From CAWUEZ02 sp963921355 (GTDB lineage: Bacteria; Pseudomonadota; Alphaproteobacteria; Thalassobaculales; Thalassobaculaceae): a stretch of DNA of 64,000 bases. The stretch is taken from NCBI GenBank assembly GCA_963921355.3, contig OZ001190.1, positions 1,488,001 through 1,552,000 of the forward strand. Direction: 5' to 3'. Of this stretch, positions 47,223 through 56,416 are shown in pieces. The position numbers were made by a program, and so were the translations under genes. The notes below the pieces were generated by a model. That model was not told the origin of the DNA, ran no database searches, and saw nothing but the letters and a program-made list of their open reading frames with translations. How positions within the stretch are numbered: the stretch's first letter is position 1; each line of letters begins with the position of its first letter.

Positions 47223-48533
47223 CTATGAGGTGGAGACGATCTCCGAGCGGTCGAGCACACAGATCGACAGCAGCAGGTCGTCATCGGATTTGCCGCGGGC
47301 GTCTGGATCGAGGGGAACCGTCAGCCGGTTCCAATGCACCATCTTTGTGGACTGGCTCCCACGAATGATGCCCCGACACCGATGCAGGGTGGGCTCCGCC
47401 CGGCGATGCACCTCCAGGAGGTCGCGCTGAACACTGAGGCCCAATCCCTTGTCGGGAACGTCGAGCAGACGCGTTCCGACCAGCGACTGATTGGTGGCGT
47501 CGTCCCACAGGCGGAAAGACCCTGGCGCATAGCGCGCGATCCGGACTTCGCTGTTCTCGTCCACCACAACGAGCTTCGTGCGTTCCTGGAAGATGCCTTC
47601 GCGCTCCAGGTTGCGGATCAGGGTCTCCGCCGACCCGCCGCCGGCGCGCTCCGCGCGCCAATGCGCCAGGGTCCTGGCAAACGGATGATCGGGCGCCCAG
47701 CGGTCGCCGAAGGATTTCGGATCGAACGGGACGACCCGGTTGTCGAAGGCATGCCAGGGTTCGTCGTTGGCGACTGAACGGCACAGAAACCGGACACGTT
47801 CAAACACCAGGTCGAGGCTGCCGACCTCGCGGATCCAGCCTTCGCCGTTCCACCAACCGATCTCAACCTCCGCCCGGCTCTGCGCCCAGCCATCGAACAG
47901 CAGGAGCAGTTGGCGGCGCGCCTGCTCGGAAACCGCGCGCGGGTCGAATGCGATCAGATCGGGAGGCGTGGTCGCAAACGGGAACTCGCGAAAGCGCCAG
48001 TTTCGCTTGATCGCGATGTAGCCGAGGGTCCGGATCGCGAACGACACCATGGCGGGCTGGCGCTTGGCCAGACTGCGCCCGGACAGCATCTGATGGGTCC
48101 CGCCCGGCAGCAGCCACTCGGCATCGAGCAGCCGGCGAGTGAACACCTCGTCAGTCAGACCCGCGCTGCCGTCGACCGGGATGCGCGCGCCCGGAACCCG
48201 TGACGTCTTGTGGTCGGTCGGGGGTGCGGTCTGCGCTTCGGGGCCCCAGGAGGACGCCTGTTCCCGCTCATCCACGTCCTCGCGGACGGCGACCAGATCT
48301 TCGACATGGGCGCAGGCGGCGGTGGCGTTCATGAAGTGCACCGTCACCGGCCCGGTGTCGCGGTCGAGCAGGATCAGCTCGATGCGCCGGTTCGGCGCGC
48401 GCTCGGCAAGAGCCGGTTTGAGATAGGGTAAGGCGCTCCGACTGACGGTCGCCGGGTTCAATTGCACGGTGGCGACATTCTCAACCACGCCGACATCGAT
48501 CCACCCGACGTCGTGCAGAACAGTGGCCAGCAT
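47223..48533 (-). CDS. PAS_5-type domain protein
   Basis: A 436-residue protein from ATG 48533. The C-terminal 130 residues (LVVVDENSEVRIARYAPGSF, LWDDATNQSLVGTRLLDVPD, RCRGIIRGSQSTKMVHWNRL, TVPLDPD) resemble the PAS_5 group, small sensor-like domains common in Rhodospirillales. The middle holds a second related domain. The frame upstream of the ATG remains open and protein-like back to TTG 48686, and a neighbouring frame (MQDMPNWKAHLRSQGIT) would join it with one added base, so the true start may be earlier with a frameshift. The ligand is unknown. Confidence 0.55.
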   Translation of the reverse strand: MLATVLHDVGWIDVGVVENVATVQLNPATVSRSALPYLKPALAERAPNRRIELILLDRDTGPVTVHFMNATAACAHVEDLVAVREDVDEREQASSWGPEAQTAPPTDHKTSRVPGARIPVDGSAGLTDEVFTRRLLDAEWLLPGGTHQMLSGRSLAKRQPAMVSFAIRTLGYIAIKRNWRFREFPFATTPPDLIAFDPRAVSEQARRQLLLLFDGWAQSRAEVEIGWWNGEGWIREVGSLDLVFERVRFLCRSVANDEPWHAFDNRVVPFDPKSFGDRWAPDHPFARTLAHWRAERAGGGSAETLIRNLEREGIFQERTKLVVVDENSEVRIARYAPGSFRLWDDATNQSLVGTRLLDVPDKGLGLSVQRDLLEVHRRAEPTLHRCRGIIRGSQSTKMVHWNRLTVPLDPDARGKSDDDLLLSICVLDRSEIVSTS

Positions 48534-48843
48534 CGGGTATTCGCCCCGCGACCCGTCCGAGTGGCGTCGATCATAGCCAGCATGGGTCAGCCAGAACCCG
48601 TCGGTTTGCTCGCCATCTATCAGAGGTGATTCCCTGACTCCGCAAATGCGCCTTCCAGTTTGGCATGTCCTGCATTGACGGGCCAATCCGGAAATAGCCT
48701 GCGGCTAATGCACGCATGAGTAGCCGTAAAAGAAAATAACTGTCTAACGCGATTTGCATTGGAAGCGCATTCACGCAGACTTGGTCGCTGGCGATTTCGG
48801 CGGGGCGTCTCTTGGACGTCCCGCCGATCGCTTTGCCGATACT

Positions 48844-48885
48844 GATGACGTCTGAGGTCTTCGGAACGACCCTCAGGGCGTCATC
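48844..48885 (-). terminator. Hairpin downstream of the superoxide dismutase gene
   Basis: GATGACG (48844-48850) pairs with CGTCATC (48879-48885), and TGAGG with CCTCA further in, forming a long interrupted stem. No T run follows, so it probably stabilises the message or terminates weakly. A second stem, GGCGGGGCGTC with GACGTCCCGCC at 48799-48825, stands between it and the next gene. Confidence 0.5.
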
Positions 48886-48892
48886 AAAGGTA

Positions 48893-49501
48893 TCAGGAGG
48901 CGGATCCGAAAATCTCGGCGACCCGCTCCCAGTTCACCAGATCGTCGACGAACGCCTTGACGTAGTCCGGCCGGCGGTTGCGGTAGTCGATGTAGTAGGA
49001 GTGCTCCCAGACGTCACAGCCCAGCAGGGCCGTCCCTTCGCCGATGGCGATCGGGTTGACGCCGTTCGCGGTCTTCGAAACCTTCAGCTTGCCGTCGGTT
49101 CCCAGAACGAGCCAGCACCAGCCGGAGCCGAACTGCGTCACGCCGGCCTGGACGAACGCTTCCTTCATGGCATCGACGCTGCCGAAGTCGGCGACGATCT
49201 TGGCCTCCAGTTCGCCCGGAATCGCGCCGCCGCCCTGGGGCTTCATCCACTGCCAGAATTCGATGTGGTTCCAGTGCTGGGACGCGTTGTTGAACAGGCC
49301 ACCGCCCTCGCCGCCGTTGTACGACGCCTTCACGACCTCCTCGAGCGACTTGCCCTCGAGCCCGCTGTCCTTCAGCAGGTTGTTGCCGTTCACGACGTAG
49401 GCGTTGTGGTGCTTGTCGTGGTGGAATTCCAAGGTCTCCGCTGACATGTACGGCGCCAGGCTGTCATAGGCGTACGGCAGATCGGGAAGTTCGAAGGCCA
49501 T
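48893..49501 (-). CDS. sodB: Superoxide dismutase (Fe type)
   Basis: A 202-residue cytoplasmic enzyme that dismutates superoxide to peroxide and oxygen. Metal ligands are seen as HHDKHHNAYV (His27 region), NNASQHWNHIEFW (second His) and GCDVWEHSYYIDY (Asp and His). The Gln in the NNASQHWNH segment is the position used by iron enzymes. ATG 49501 was chosen over an upstream in-frame ATG because AGAGGAGAG lies before it. Its stop is followed by hairpins. It is a single-gene unit. Confidence 0.95.
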   Translation of the reverse strand: MAFELPDLPYAYDSLAPYMSAETLEFHHDKHHNAYVVNGNNLLKDSGLEGKSLEEVVKASYNGGEGGGLFNNASQHWNHIEFWQWMKPQGGGAIPGELEAKIVADFGSVDAMKEAFVQAGVTQFGSGWCWLVLGTDGKLKVSKTANGVNPIAIGEGTALLGCDVWEHSYYIDYRNRRPDYVKAFVDDLVNWERVAEIFGSAS

Positions 49502-49666
49502 CGCTCGCTCTCCTCTCATGAAAGTCTCGCTCGGGGGCGATTGCCCGTCCGAGGGCCGGCCGGCGCATGCAGGATCGTGGGGATCGCAGCGCAGTGGCCG
49601 GGCGCGCGGACCATGTAAATACCAAGGGAAATCTTGTCCAGAGGCTTGTCGGCGGATCGCTGGAAT

Positions 49667-51157
49667 CTAATAGGCGGCAGCTGTACTCGACGATGCGTTC
49701 GCCGCCTGCGGCTCGGCAGACTCCCGTGACGACACTTCGCCCGGTGTGTTTGCAAATGGCACGGCGGGCACGGCGGTCGTCAGCGGAAGACGGATCTCTG
49801 CGACAAGGCCGGTACGCGCCCCGTCCTCGTAGGTATTCCGCAGCGTCAGTGTGCCTCCCATCTTCTCGACCAGTGAGCGGGTGATCGAGAGGCCGAGCCC
49901 GGTGCCGCCCGGGTCGTCGGTCTTCAGATGGTCGGTTATACGTTCGAAAGGCCGCTGCGCGACGTCGAGCAGCTCTTCAGGAATGCCGCCGCCCGTGTCC
50001 TCGATCCAGAACGTGACAGTCTCACCGTTCCGCAGGACTCCCGCCTTGATGGAGCCGCCACTCGGTGTGTATTTCACCGCGTTGGAGGACAGGTTCGTCA
50101 GGCACTGCCTGAAGGCTTTCGGGTCGACGAAGACCTGCAGTGACGCCGTCTGTGGATCCCGACTCAAGCTCACCCTGTGGCCGCGCGCCGTTAACGCCAG
50201 CTCGTCGAGCTTTGTGTGCCAGGCGTCGTCCACCGTCACCTTGAGAGGAGCCAGCACAGCGTGGCCCGCCTCGATCTTGGAGAAATCGAGCAGATCGTCG
50301 AGCAGGGCGAGAAGATGCTCGGCGCTGGTATGGATCAGCACTCCGTACTTCTGGGCGCGCTCCAACGGATTGGGGAAGTTTGACAAGGCGTTCGAAAGAA
50401 GGTCCGAGAAGCCCAGGATCGCGTTCATTGGGGTTCGCAATTCGTGGGACATATTGGCGAGAAACAGGGTTTTGGCCTTCTCCGCGCTCTCGGCATGGGC
50501 CCGCGCCGTTTCCGCATCCCGGTGCTTCTCGTGCAGGCTGAGGATCAGTCGCTTGATCTGAAGCTCGCGGATCAGAAGGGTACCAAGAATGGCGACGCCG
50601 ACGCCGGAGATGACGGTCATGCGGGGCCACACTTCCGTCGCGGCCCGGACCCAGAACTGCTCGGGAAGGACCAGCACAACCGGCAAGGCCAGCACCGTCG
50701 CACCTAAACCGATCGCCGCGAACTCCCACCCGCGCGTCTCTCGGTCCCGGCGAATCCGGTAGACGCGCCAAAGGACACCGAAGCCGGTCACCGCAAAGAT
50801 ATAGAGAACGCCGCTGAGCATTCCGGCTCCGCCATGCAGGAACCGGGTGAAGGCCGCGATTATGGCGGCGACGGCCCCGCCCACGGGACCGCCCAGCATG
50901 CCGGACAGGATCAGCGGGGCGGCCCGGCCATCTCCGAAGATCCCGGGAACAAGCGTGATGGGTGCGAACATCAGGGCAGCGGCGGCCAGACCGTAGGTCA
51001 CGCCGACCCACAGCGCCTTGCGGGGCAGGTGCCGCGGGACGTCATCGATCGAAAGCAGGTTCAGAAAAGAGGACAGCCATCCAAGGCATGCAAGGATGCC
51101 GATGTTGGCGACGATGGCCACGAAGTCTTGCCCGAGGACTTCGAAAAGGTTCTGCAA
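49667..51157 (-). CDS. Membrane histidine kinase with LytS-like 5TM sensor
   Basis: A 496-residue protein. The N-terminal 200 residues contain five to six membrane helices; the GDGRAAPLILSGMLGGPVGG segment is typical of the 5TMR_LYT sensor of LytS-type kinases. A coiled coil (LHEKHRDAETARAHAESAEK) leads to the dimerisation domain with ANMSHELRTPMN, phospho-acceptor His238, and then the ATPase domain with SSNAVKYTPSG (N box), EDTGGGIPEE (G1) and GGTGLGLSI (G2). No adjacent response regulator is seen in this window, so the partner is elsewhere. Confidence 0.88.
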   Translation of the reverse strand: MQNLFEVLGQDFVAIVANIGILACLGWLSSFLNLLSIDDVPRHLPRKALWVGVTYGLAAAALMFAPITLVPGIFGDGRAAPLILSGMLGGPVGGAVAAIIAAFTRFLHGGAGMLSGVLYIFAVTGFGVLWRVYRIRRDRETRGWEFAAIGLGATVLALPVVLVLPEQFWVRAATEVWPRMTVISGVGVAILGTLLIRELQIKRLILSLHEKHRDAETARAHAESAEKAKTLFLANMSHELRTPMNAILGFSDLLSNALSNFPNPLERAQKYGVLIHTSAEHLLALLDDLLDFSKIEAGHAVLAPLKVTVDDAWHTKLDELALTARGHRVSLSRDPQTASLQVFVDPKAFRQCLTNLSSNAVKYTPSGGSIKAGVLRNGETVTFWIEDTGGGIPEELLDVAQRPFERITDHLKTDDPGGTGLGLSITRSLVEKMGGTLTLRNTYEDGARTGLVAEIRLPLTTAVPAVPFANTPGEVSSRESAEPQAANASSSTAAAY

Positions 51158-51273
51158 GTTCGGCTCCCGGAAGAGTCCCGAACGATAAAGACCCGGAAGT
51201 TAATGGGTAATTAAGCCGTCCCGTGGCTGAGAGGATGCATCAGGCTGACAGGACCGCCGGGTCCGGAGGGCTG

Positions 51274-52182
51274 TCAGGTCGATTTGGACGGTCCGGCTTC
51301 AGATACGGCAGTCAGGAAGTCCTCCAGCGTCTCCGGCCCGGCCGGCCCGAACCGTGTGCCGAGCCCGAGCTCCGCAACCCACATCTGCCGCCTGGCGGTA
51401 CCCATTGCGGTCCAAGGCTCAAGGCCAAGGTCGCGCAGAGTGTCGGCAACACTCTCCATCTCGATCGCTCGCCGCCGACCATGCAGCGCCATGCGGCCCA
51501 TGTGGTAGGTCGCCAGCGCCCGCCAGTCGAGACCGGGAAAGGTTGCCTGGACCGAGGACAGCACCCGGTCCGCGACACCGGCCCGGTCGGCGGCGACAAG
51601 GCACTCGCACAAGATCGCTTCGATCCCCTTCATGAAGACGCTGCGCGCCATCTTGATGGTGGATGCCTGTCCGACCGTATCGCCGACCACCTCGATCGTC
51701 ATGCCGAACGGTTCCAGGCGCGCCGCGGCGTCCTGGGTGGCCGGGCCGGCAAACAGCATGGGGACGTGGTGACCGCGCCCGGGGACTGTATCCATCACCG
51801 CGACATCGACGTAGCGGGCGGCTGACTGCGCTTCGACAGCCTCGGCGGCCCTCACCTTTTTGGCCGGTGAGCACGAGTTGAGGTCGAGATAGAACTGGCC
51901 CTGGCGCAGATGGGGCACGGCGCTCTCGGCGGCCTCCAGCGCGCGTTCGGAGGTAACGGTCGACAGCACCACATCGGCGTCGGCAAGGGCGTCGGCGACC
52001 CGCTCGCAAGGGCGCGCCCCAAAGCCCACGGTCTTTGTCCACCGGGTCTCGCGGGTCTGCGGGTCGTCGACCAGGATGTCGAAGGCCGAGGCCGAGGCCG
52101 ACCCGGCGCCGGCGCCGAGCAGCCCCTGGGCGATCAGCGGACCGGCTTCGCCGAAACCGATGAAAGCGAGCGACAGGGTCAT
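51274..52182 (-). CDS. NAD(P)-binding 6-phosphogluconate dehydrogenase-like protein (DUF1932)
   Basis: A 302-residue protein. The N-terminal Rossmann motif is IGFGEAGPLIAQGLLGAGAG (about 7-26), followed by VVLSTVTSERALEAAESAVP and DLNSCSPAKKVRAAEAV, the pattern of beta-hydroxyacid dehydrogenases. VAVMDTVPGRGHHVPMLFAG resembles the substrate loop. The C-terminal domain is the DUF1932 type: LCECLVAADRAGVADRVLSSV. Its ATG overlaps the CoA-transferase stop by four bases, so it is the last gene of a three-gene transcript with the CoA-transferase and the dehydrogenase at 53384-54331. Confidence 0.75.
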   Translation of the reverse strand: MTLSLAFIGFGEAGPLIAQGLLGAGAGSASASAFDILVDDPQTRETRWTKTVGFGARPCERVADALADADVVLSTVTSERALEAAESAVPHLRQGQFYLDLNSCSPAKKVRAAEAVEAQSAARYVDVAVMDTVPGRGHHVPMLFAGPATQDAAARLEPFGMTIEVVGDTVGQASTIKMARSVFMKGIEAILCECLVAADRAGVADRVLSSVQATFPGLDWRALATYHMGRMALHGRRRAIEMESVADTLRDLGLEPWTAMGTARRQMWVAELGLGTRFGPAGPETLEDFLTAVSEAGPSKST

Positions 52183-53387
52183 CCGATCGCGCCGGCCTTG
52201 CGGAACCCATCCAGATCGTCGGCGCTGTAGCCGAGTGCCGACAACAGCGCATCGGTATCGGCACCAAGTCCGGGGGCCGGCCGCGTCGGCGGCGCCGATC
52301 CGGCGTTGCGGATCGGGTGGGCGACAAGGCGGAACGGGTCGGTCAGGCCTGCCGGTGGGTCGAAATCGTGGATGCCGCCGCGCTCGGCGATGAAGGGATT
52401 GTCCATGGCTTCCCCGATGCCGAGGATTGGTGATGCCGGCACGACGCCGCCGAAATCGGCCAACCACTCGGCCGTCGTCCGGGATGAGAGCGCACTGTCG
52501 AGCAGGTCCTGGATCTCGCCGCGATGGGCGAGCCGGTCCTTGAAGGTGCGGAACCGATGGTCGTCGGCCCATTCCGGGTGCCCGATCTTCGCGCACAGCG
52601 CCGGCCAGAACTTTTCCTTGTTGCACATCAGGTAGATCCAGCCGTCTTTCGTCCGGTAGCTCTGGCAGGGCGTCAGGGACGGGTGCGCAGACCGTGGCAG
52701 GCGATCCTGCACATGGCCGGCATTGAGATACCAGGTCGACAGGTAGGTCACCGTGTGCAGCGCGAGGTCGAACAGGCTGACATCGACGTCGCGCCCTTCG
52801 CCGGTTGCGCGCGCCTGCAGGATCGCCGAGGTCATCCCGAACGCCATGGCGACGCCGGTCATCAGATCGACGACCGAAAGGCCGAAGCGGCTCGGCGGTG
52901 TGCCGGGTTCACCGGTAACCGAGAACCAGCCGGCCTCGGCCTGCATCAGATAGTCGTAGCCCGGCCAGGTCTTGCGCGAGCCGTCGCGGCCATAGGCCGA
53001 GAGGTGGGCGCACACCAGTTTCGGGTTGATGTCCCTGAGACTGGCGTAGTCGAGACCGAGCTTCTCCGGGACGTCGCCCCGCAGGTTGTTGGTCACCGCA
53101 TCGGCGGTGGCGGCCAGTTCACGGAACAGCCGGCGCCCGTCCTCGGACCGTAGGTTCAGGGCGACGCTGCGTTTGTTGACGTTGAAGGAATGGAAGAACT
53201 GGCTCTCGGTGCCGGCCTCGTCGAAGAAGTAGGGCCCGACGGCGCGCGCCATGTCGCCGCCATCGGCCGGGTTCTCGACCTTGATGACCTCGGCCCCCTG
53301 ATTGGCGAGATACATCGTGCCGAACGGGCCGGCGCCGTATTGCTCGACCGCCAGGATCCGCACGCCCTGCAGGGGCTGGGCGCTCAT
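52179..53387 (-). CDS. CaiB/BaiF (class III) CoA-transferase
   Basis: A 402-residue enzyme. The start is typical of the family: LQGVRILAVEQYGAGPFGTM and ANQGAEVIKVENPADGGDMA, then NKRSVALNLRSEDGRRLFRE. The catalytic Asp is in the YDYLMQAEAGWFSVTG region (about 160-175), and LVDLMTGVAMAFGMTSAIL-like sequence follows. Class III transferases move CoA between carboxylic acids. It overlaps both neighbours by four bases, so translational coupling is strong; with two dehydrogenases it forms a small acid-activation pathway whose substrate is not evident. Confidence 0.9.
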   Translation of the reverse strand: MSAQPLQGVRILAVEQYGAGPFGTMYLANQGAEVIKVENPADGGDMARAVGPYFFDEAGTESQFFHSFNVNKRSVALNLRSEDGRRLFRELAATADAVTNNLRGDVPEKLGLDYASLRDINPKLVCAHLSAYGRDGSRKTWPGYDYLMQAEAGWFSVTGEPGTPPSRFGLSVVDLMTGVAMAFGMTSAILQARATGEGRDVDVSLFDLALHTVTYLSTWYLNAGHVQDRLPRSAHPSLTPCQSYRTKDGWIYLMCNKEKFWPALCAKIGHPEWADDHRFRTFKDRLAHRGEIQDLLDSALSSRTTAEWLADFGGVVPASPILGIGEAMDNPFIAERGGIHDFDPPAGLTDPFRLVAHPIRNAGSAPPTRPAPGLGADTDALLSALGYSADDLDGFRKAGAIG

Positions 53388-54331
53388 TCGCCGTCTCCGG
53401 ATTTGGCTTGTGCCGGACCCTTCAGGCGGATCGCGTTGACCTTCTCGTAATACTCGATCGAGACCTCGTGGTCGCGGTCCGGCATCTGCTCGTTGATCTG
53501 GGTCCAGATCTCGTTCAGGGAGTGCAGCAGCGGGGCGTAGAGATCCTGGTCGCCGGCGAGGCCGGCGGCGATCCCGACATCCTTGGCCATCAGCGACGCG
53601 GCGAACCCGGTGCCGTAGGTGCGCGGCAGCACATGCTGGTGGAACTTCCGTTCCGTCGAGGAGTTCCGACCGGTCGAGACGTTGAGAATGTCGACCATGG
53701 TGGACGGGTCGAGGCCGAACTTCTGGCCGATGATCAATGCCTCGTTGGCCGCCGTGAGGCCCACGGCGGAGAGATAGTTGTTCAGGCACTTCATGGCGTG
53801 GCCGGCGCCCAGAGGCCCGCAGCGGAAGATGTTCTTGCCGGTCGCCTCGAACATCGGCATGACCCGGGCGATCGCGGCTTCGTCGGTTCCGCCGACCATG
53901 ATTGACAGCGTTCCCTTGTCGGCGCCGGGGACACCCCCGGATACCGGGGCATCGATCAGGGTGACCCCTTTGGCCAGCAGGGCATCACCCAGCGCGCGGG
54001 TCCCCATCGGCGCCGACGAACTCATGTCGACCAGGATCTTGCCGGGTGCCAGTCCGGCCTCCAGGCTGTCGCCGCCGCCATCGTCGCCGTCGCCGAAGCA
54101 GATCCGATGCACCACCTTGCCGTCCGGCACGATGGTGACGACGATGTCCGACATCTCCGCCAGCGCCGCCAGGCTCGGCGCGCGCTTGGCGTCGAACTCC
54201 TCGGCGAACCGGCCCAGTTTGTCCTGATCGAGATCGAACACGGCGATGTCGATGCCGGCGCGCTTGGCGTTGCGGGCAATCGGCCAGCCCATGTTGCCGA
54301 TGCCGATCCAGCCAACGGTTACTTCCGCCAC
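53384..54331 (-). CDS. 3-hydroxyisobutyrate dehydrogenase-type oxidoreductase
   Basis: A 315-residue NAD(P)-dependent enzyme of the beta-hydroxyacid dehydrogenase family. GWIGIGNMGWPIARNAKRAG is the nucleotide-binding loop (about 7-26), VDMSSSAPMGTRALG and DAPVSGGVPGADKGTLSIMV are the substrate-binding motifs, and GPLGAGHAMKCLNNYLSAVG contains the catalytic Lys. It is coupled to the CoA-transferase downstream. Likely oxidises a 3-hydroxy acid formed in the same pathway. The start is at ATG 54331. Confidence 0.9.
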   Translation of the reverse strand: MAEVTVGWIGIGNMGWPIARNAKRAGIDIAVFDLDQDKLGRFAEEFDAKRAPSLAALAEMSDIVVTIVPDGKVVHRICFGDGDDGGGDSLEAGLAPGKILVDMSSSAPMGTRALGDALLAKGVTLIDAPVSGGVPGADKGTLSIMVGGTDEAAIARVMPMFEATGKNIFRCGPLGAGHAMKCLNNYLSAVGLTAANEALIIGQKFGLDPSTMVDILNVSTGRNSSTERKFHQHVLPRTYGTGFAASLMAKDVGIAAGLAGDQDLYAPLLHSLNEIWTQINEQMPDRDHEVSIEYYEKVNAIRLKGPAQAKSGDGE

Positions 54332-54364
54332 GGTGTTTCCTCCTGACAGGGCGTGTCCGGCACT

Positions 54365-54748
54365 TCAGTCGATGCCCATTTCCTGGAACACCTCGCGGGC
54401 GTTGCGGAAGGCGTCGATGGCGGCGGGCATGCCGCAATAGATCGCGGCCTGCAGGAACACTTCGCGGATGTCGTCCTTGGTCAGCCCGTTATTGATGGCG
54501 CCGCGGATGTGCAGGCGCAGTTCGTGGCTCCGGCCCAGTGCGACCAGCATGCCCAGGTTCAGCATCGACCGCTGCTGGCGGGTCAGGCCCTCGCGTCCCC
54601 AGACCTCGCCCCAGCAGTACTCGGTGACCAGCTCCTGCAAGGGCATGTTAAAGTCGTCGGCCGAGGCGATCGACTTGTCGACGTATTCCGCGCCGAGGAC
54701 TTCGCGCCGGTTCTTGAGCCCAGCTTCGAACATCGCCTTGTCGCCCAT
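54365..54748 (-). CDS. Carboxymuconolactone decarboxylase family protein
   Basis: A 127-residue helical protein. The segments GLKNRREVLGAEYVDKSIAS, ELVTEYCWGEVWGREGLTRQ and the active-site-like LHIRGAINNGLTKDDIREVF follow the PcaC pattern, including the TKDDIREVFLQAAIYCGMPA end, in which PcaC and AhpD-like members differ. Because the CxxC of AhpD is absent, decarboxylase or lactone-related chemistry is more likely. It lies 33 bases upstream of the dehydrogenase gene and is probably co-transcribed. Confidence 0.85.
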   Translation of the reverse strand: MGDKAMFEAGLKNRREVLGAEYVDKSIASADDFNMPLQELVTEYCWGEVWGREGLTRQQRSMLNLGMLVALGRSHELRLHIRGAINNGLTKDDIREVFLQAAIYCGMPAAIDAFRNAREVFQEMGID

Positions 54749-54906
54749 TCTGTCCCTCCCGTTGTATAAAAATTCCGCGGCAGACTAGCTCTGCAGACCT
54801 TGGGCGCCAAGGGAGCGTCGCCCATATCGGACATGGCGGTGGCGGGTTTGGGACGACAACGCCCCCCGCTCCGGGTTAGCGTGCGCGCGAATTGACGCGA
54901 GGACAC

Positions 54907-55353
54907 ATGGCGATGGCCCCCGAGGGACAGATCACGGTCGACGGTCCGGTCGGCGCACCGAGCGCCGAGGCCGGCGATGCGCAGGTGGTTGATGCGCTCT
55001 ACACCGTGCGGATCAACGAGCTGGTCGTTGACTTCCACATCGGCATCCACGCCCATGAACAGGGCGTACGTCAGCGCGTGCGGGTGGACATCGCCGTCGA
55101 CGTGGTGCGCCCCGAGAACGGCTTCCACGAGGAGTACGACCGGGTCTACTGCTACGAGCGCCTGGTCAAGGCAGTGCGGGCGCTGGCCGAGGGCGGCCAT
55201 GTCAAACTGGTCGAGACGCTGGCTGATCGGGTTGCGGAGATCGCGCTGGGGGATCCGCGGGCGCGGCGTGCCGAAGTGACCGTGGCGAAGCTCGATGTGT
55301 TCCACGACGTCGACTCCGTCGGCGTCACGATGGTGCGTCGTCGGCTGTCCTAG
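54907..55353 (+). CDS. folB: Dihydroneopterin aldolase
   Basis: A 148-residue enzyme of folate synthesis, longer than usual because of a 30-residue N-terminal extension rich in Ala, Gly and Asp. The FolB signature is IRINELVVDFHIGIHAHEQG-like near residues 40-55, followed by RQRVRVDIAVDVV, with EYDRVYCYERLVKAVRALAE and ETLADRVAEIAL further on and a Lys in KLDVFHDVDSVGVT. The ATG at 54907 has GAGGACAC upstream. It is transcribed away from the catabolic operon and is probably unrelated to it. Confidence 0.85.
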   Translation: MAMAPEGQITVDGPVGAPSAEAGDAQVVDALYTVRINELVVDFHIGIHAHEQGVRQRVRVDIAVDVVRPENGFHEEYDRVYCYERLVKAVRALAEGGHVKLVETLADRVAEIALGDPRARRAEVTVAKLDVFHDVDSVGVTMVRRRLS

Positions 55354-55366
55354 TGCCGGCCCGGTC

Positions 55367-55440
55367 AATCAGCCTCTAAGATATTGAAGTAGAGCGGAAA
55401 GTCACCGTTCAGACCGGTGCCGTCTGAATGGATCTGGTTC
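55367..55440. repeat. Dispersed palindromic repeat, copy A
   Basis: Shares about 80 percent of bases with 61208-61280, including CTCTAAGATATTGAAG and the inverted repeat CCGTTCAGAC...GTCTGAATGG. It lies between convergent folB and the PhyH-type gene, where it could also act as a bidirectional terminator. Confidence 0.65.
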
Positions 55441-55446
55441 CAGGGT

Positions 55447-56274
55447 TCAGGCGTCCACCAATCCGTTTCGCCAGACCACTGGAAACAGGTCGCTGTCCAG
55501 CGGCGCCCCCGGCGCGATCCCCGGATCGCGGAGCATACGCTGCAGGTTCGGCCGTGGATTGTAGGTCGCGTCATCTCCGCCCCACCGGGTGAGATAGGCC
55601 CGCCGCCGCGCGGTCTGCGACGCGTTTCCGGGTGCCGCGTGCAACAGCAGGCCGTGATGGATCGTGCAGTCCCCGGGCTCCAGGTCGTAACGGATGATCC
55701 GGTGGCGGTCGCGCTCGGCGTCGATGTCGGGAACCGGTGGCAGGTCCTCCTCATACGCCTCGCTCGGGTCGAAACTGACTGCCTTGAAACGCTTGCCCCA
55801 GCGATGGGACCCGGCGACGAATTCCATGGCTCCGGTTTCCGCGTCGGCCCGATCCAGGGACAGCCAGACCGTGGCGATCTTGTCGCCGGCCACCGGCCAG
55901 AACGTGGCGTCGTGGTGCCAATTGGTCGGTGTCGTGGTCTCCGGCTCCTTGATCAGGATCTGGTCGAAGATCAGGTTCACCTTGGCCGACCGGGTGACCG
56001 CCGCCGCCGCCTCGGCGAGCGGGCTTTCGAAAATGGCGCGCCGAAACCCGTCGACGTGCTGCCACACGAAGGTGTCGCCGAAGAAATCGCCGCGGGCACC
56101 CTTGGCGTTGATGTTCTTCACCATGTCGGAGGGGTTGGCCTTGTCCTGCTCGAGCAGGTCGCCGATGAACGCGATCCAGTCCTGGTCGACGATCCCGCGC
56201 AGACAGACCACACCGTCGGTCTCGTAGGTTCGGATCTCGTCCTCGGTCACGGGCCGGGTCAGGGTTCGGTTCAT
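55447..56274 (-). CDS. Phytanoyl-CoA dioxygenase family protein
   Basis: A 275-residue Fe(II)/2-oxoglutarate oxygenase. The jelly-roll motifs include TNWHHDATFWPVAGDKIATV with the HxD pair (about 118-120), WLSLDRADAETGAMEFVAGS, and the distal metal His and substrate Arg in GDCTIHHGLLLHAAPGNASQ and TARRRAYLTRW. An N-terminal helix (VTEDEIRTYETDGVVCLRGI) is also typical. ATG 56274 was chosen because GAGGAGG precedes it. It likely hydroxylates an acyl or small substrate; the exact one is unknown. Confidence 0.85.
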   Translation of the reverse strand: MNRTLTRPVTEDEIRTYETDGVVCLRGIVDQDWIAFIGDLLEQDKANPSDMVKNINAKGARGDFFGDTFVWQHVDGFRRAIFESPLAEAAAAVTRSAKVNLIFDQILIKEPETTTPTNWHHDATFWPVAGDKIATVWLSLDRADAETGAMEFVAGSHRWGKRFKAVSFDPSEAYEEDLPPVPDIDAERDRHRIIRYDLEPGDCTIHHGLLLHAAPGNASQTARRRAYLTRWGGDDATYNPRPNLQRMLRDPGIAPGAPLDSDLFPVVWRNGLVDA

Positions 56275-56416
56275 CGCCACCTCCTCGTCCCGCGAGTATC
56301 CCGGTCGGCCCCGTCGGCAGACAAGGGGCAATCGCCGGCCGGGATTTCAGCGGTCGACGACGCCCGTGAAGCGATTATCTTGATGGCGACCGGTCATGCC
56401 AGCAGTGGAGAGCCCC

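Noticed and set aside
54583..55368. 261-codon minus-strand frame over folB
   Set aside because: Shadow composition; only its end overlaps real coding of the carboxymuconolactone protein in another frame.
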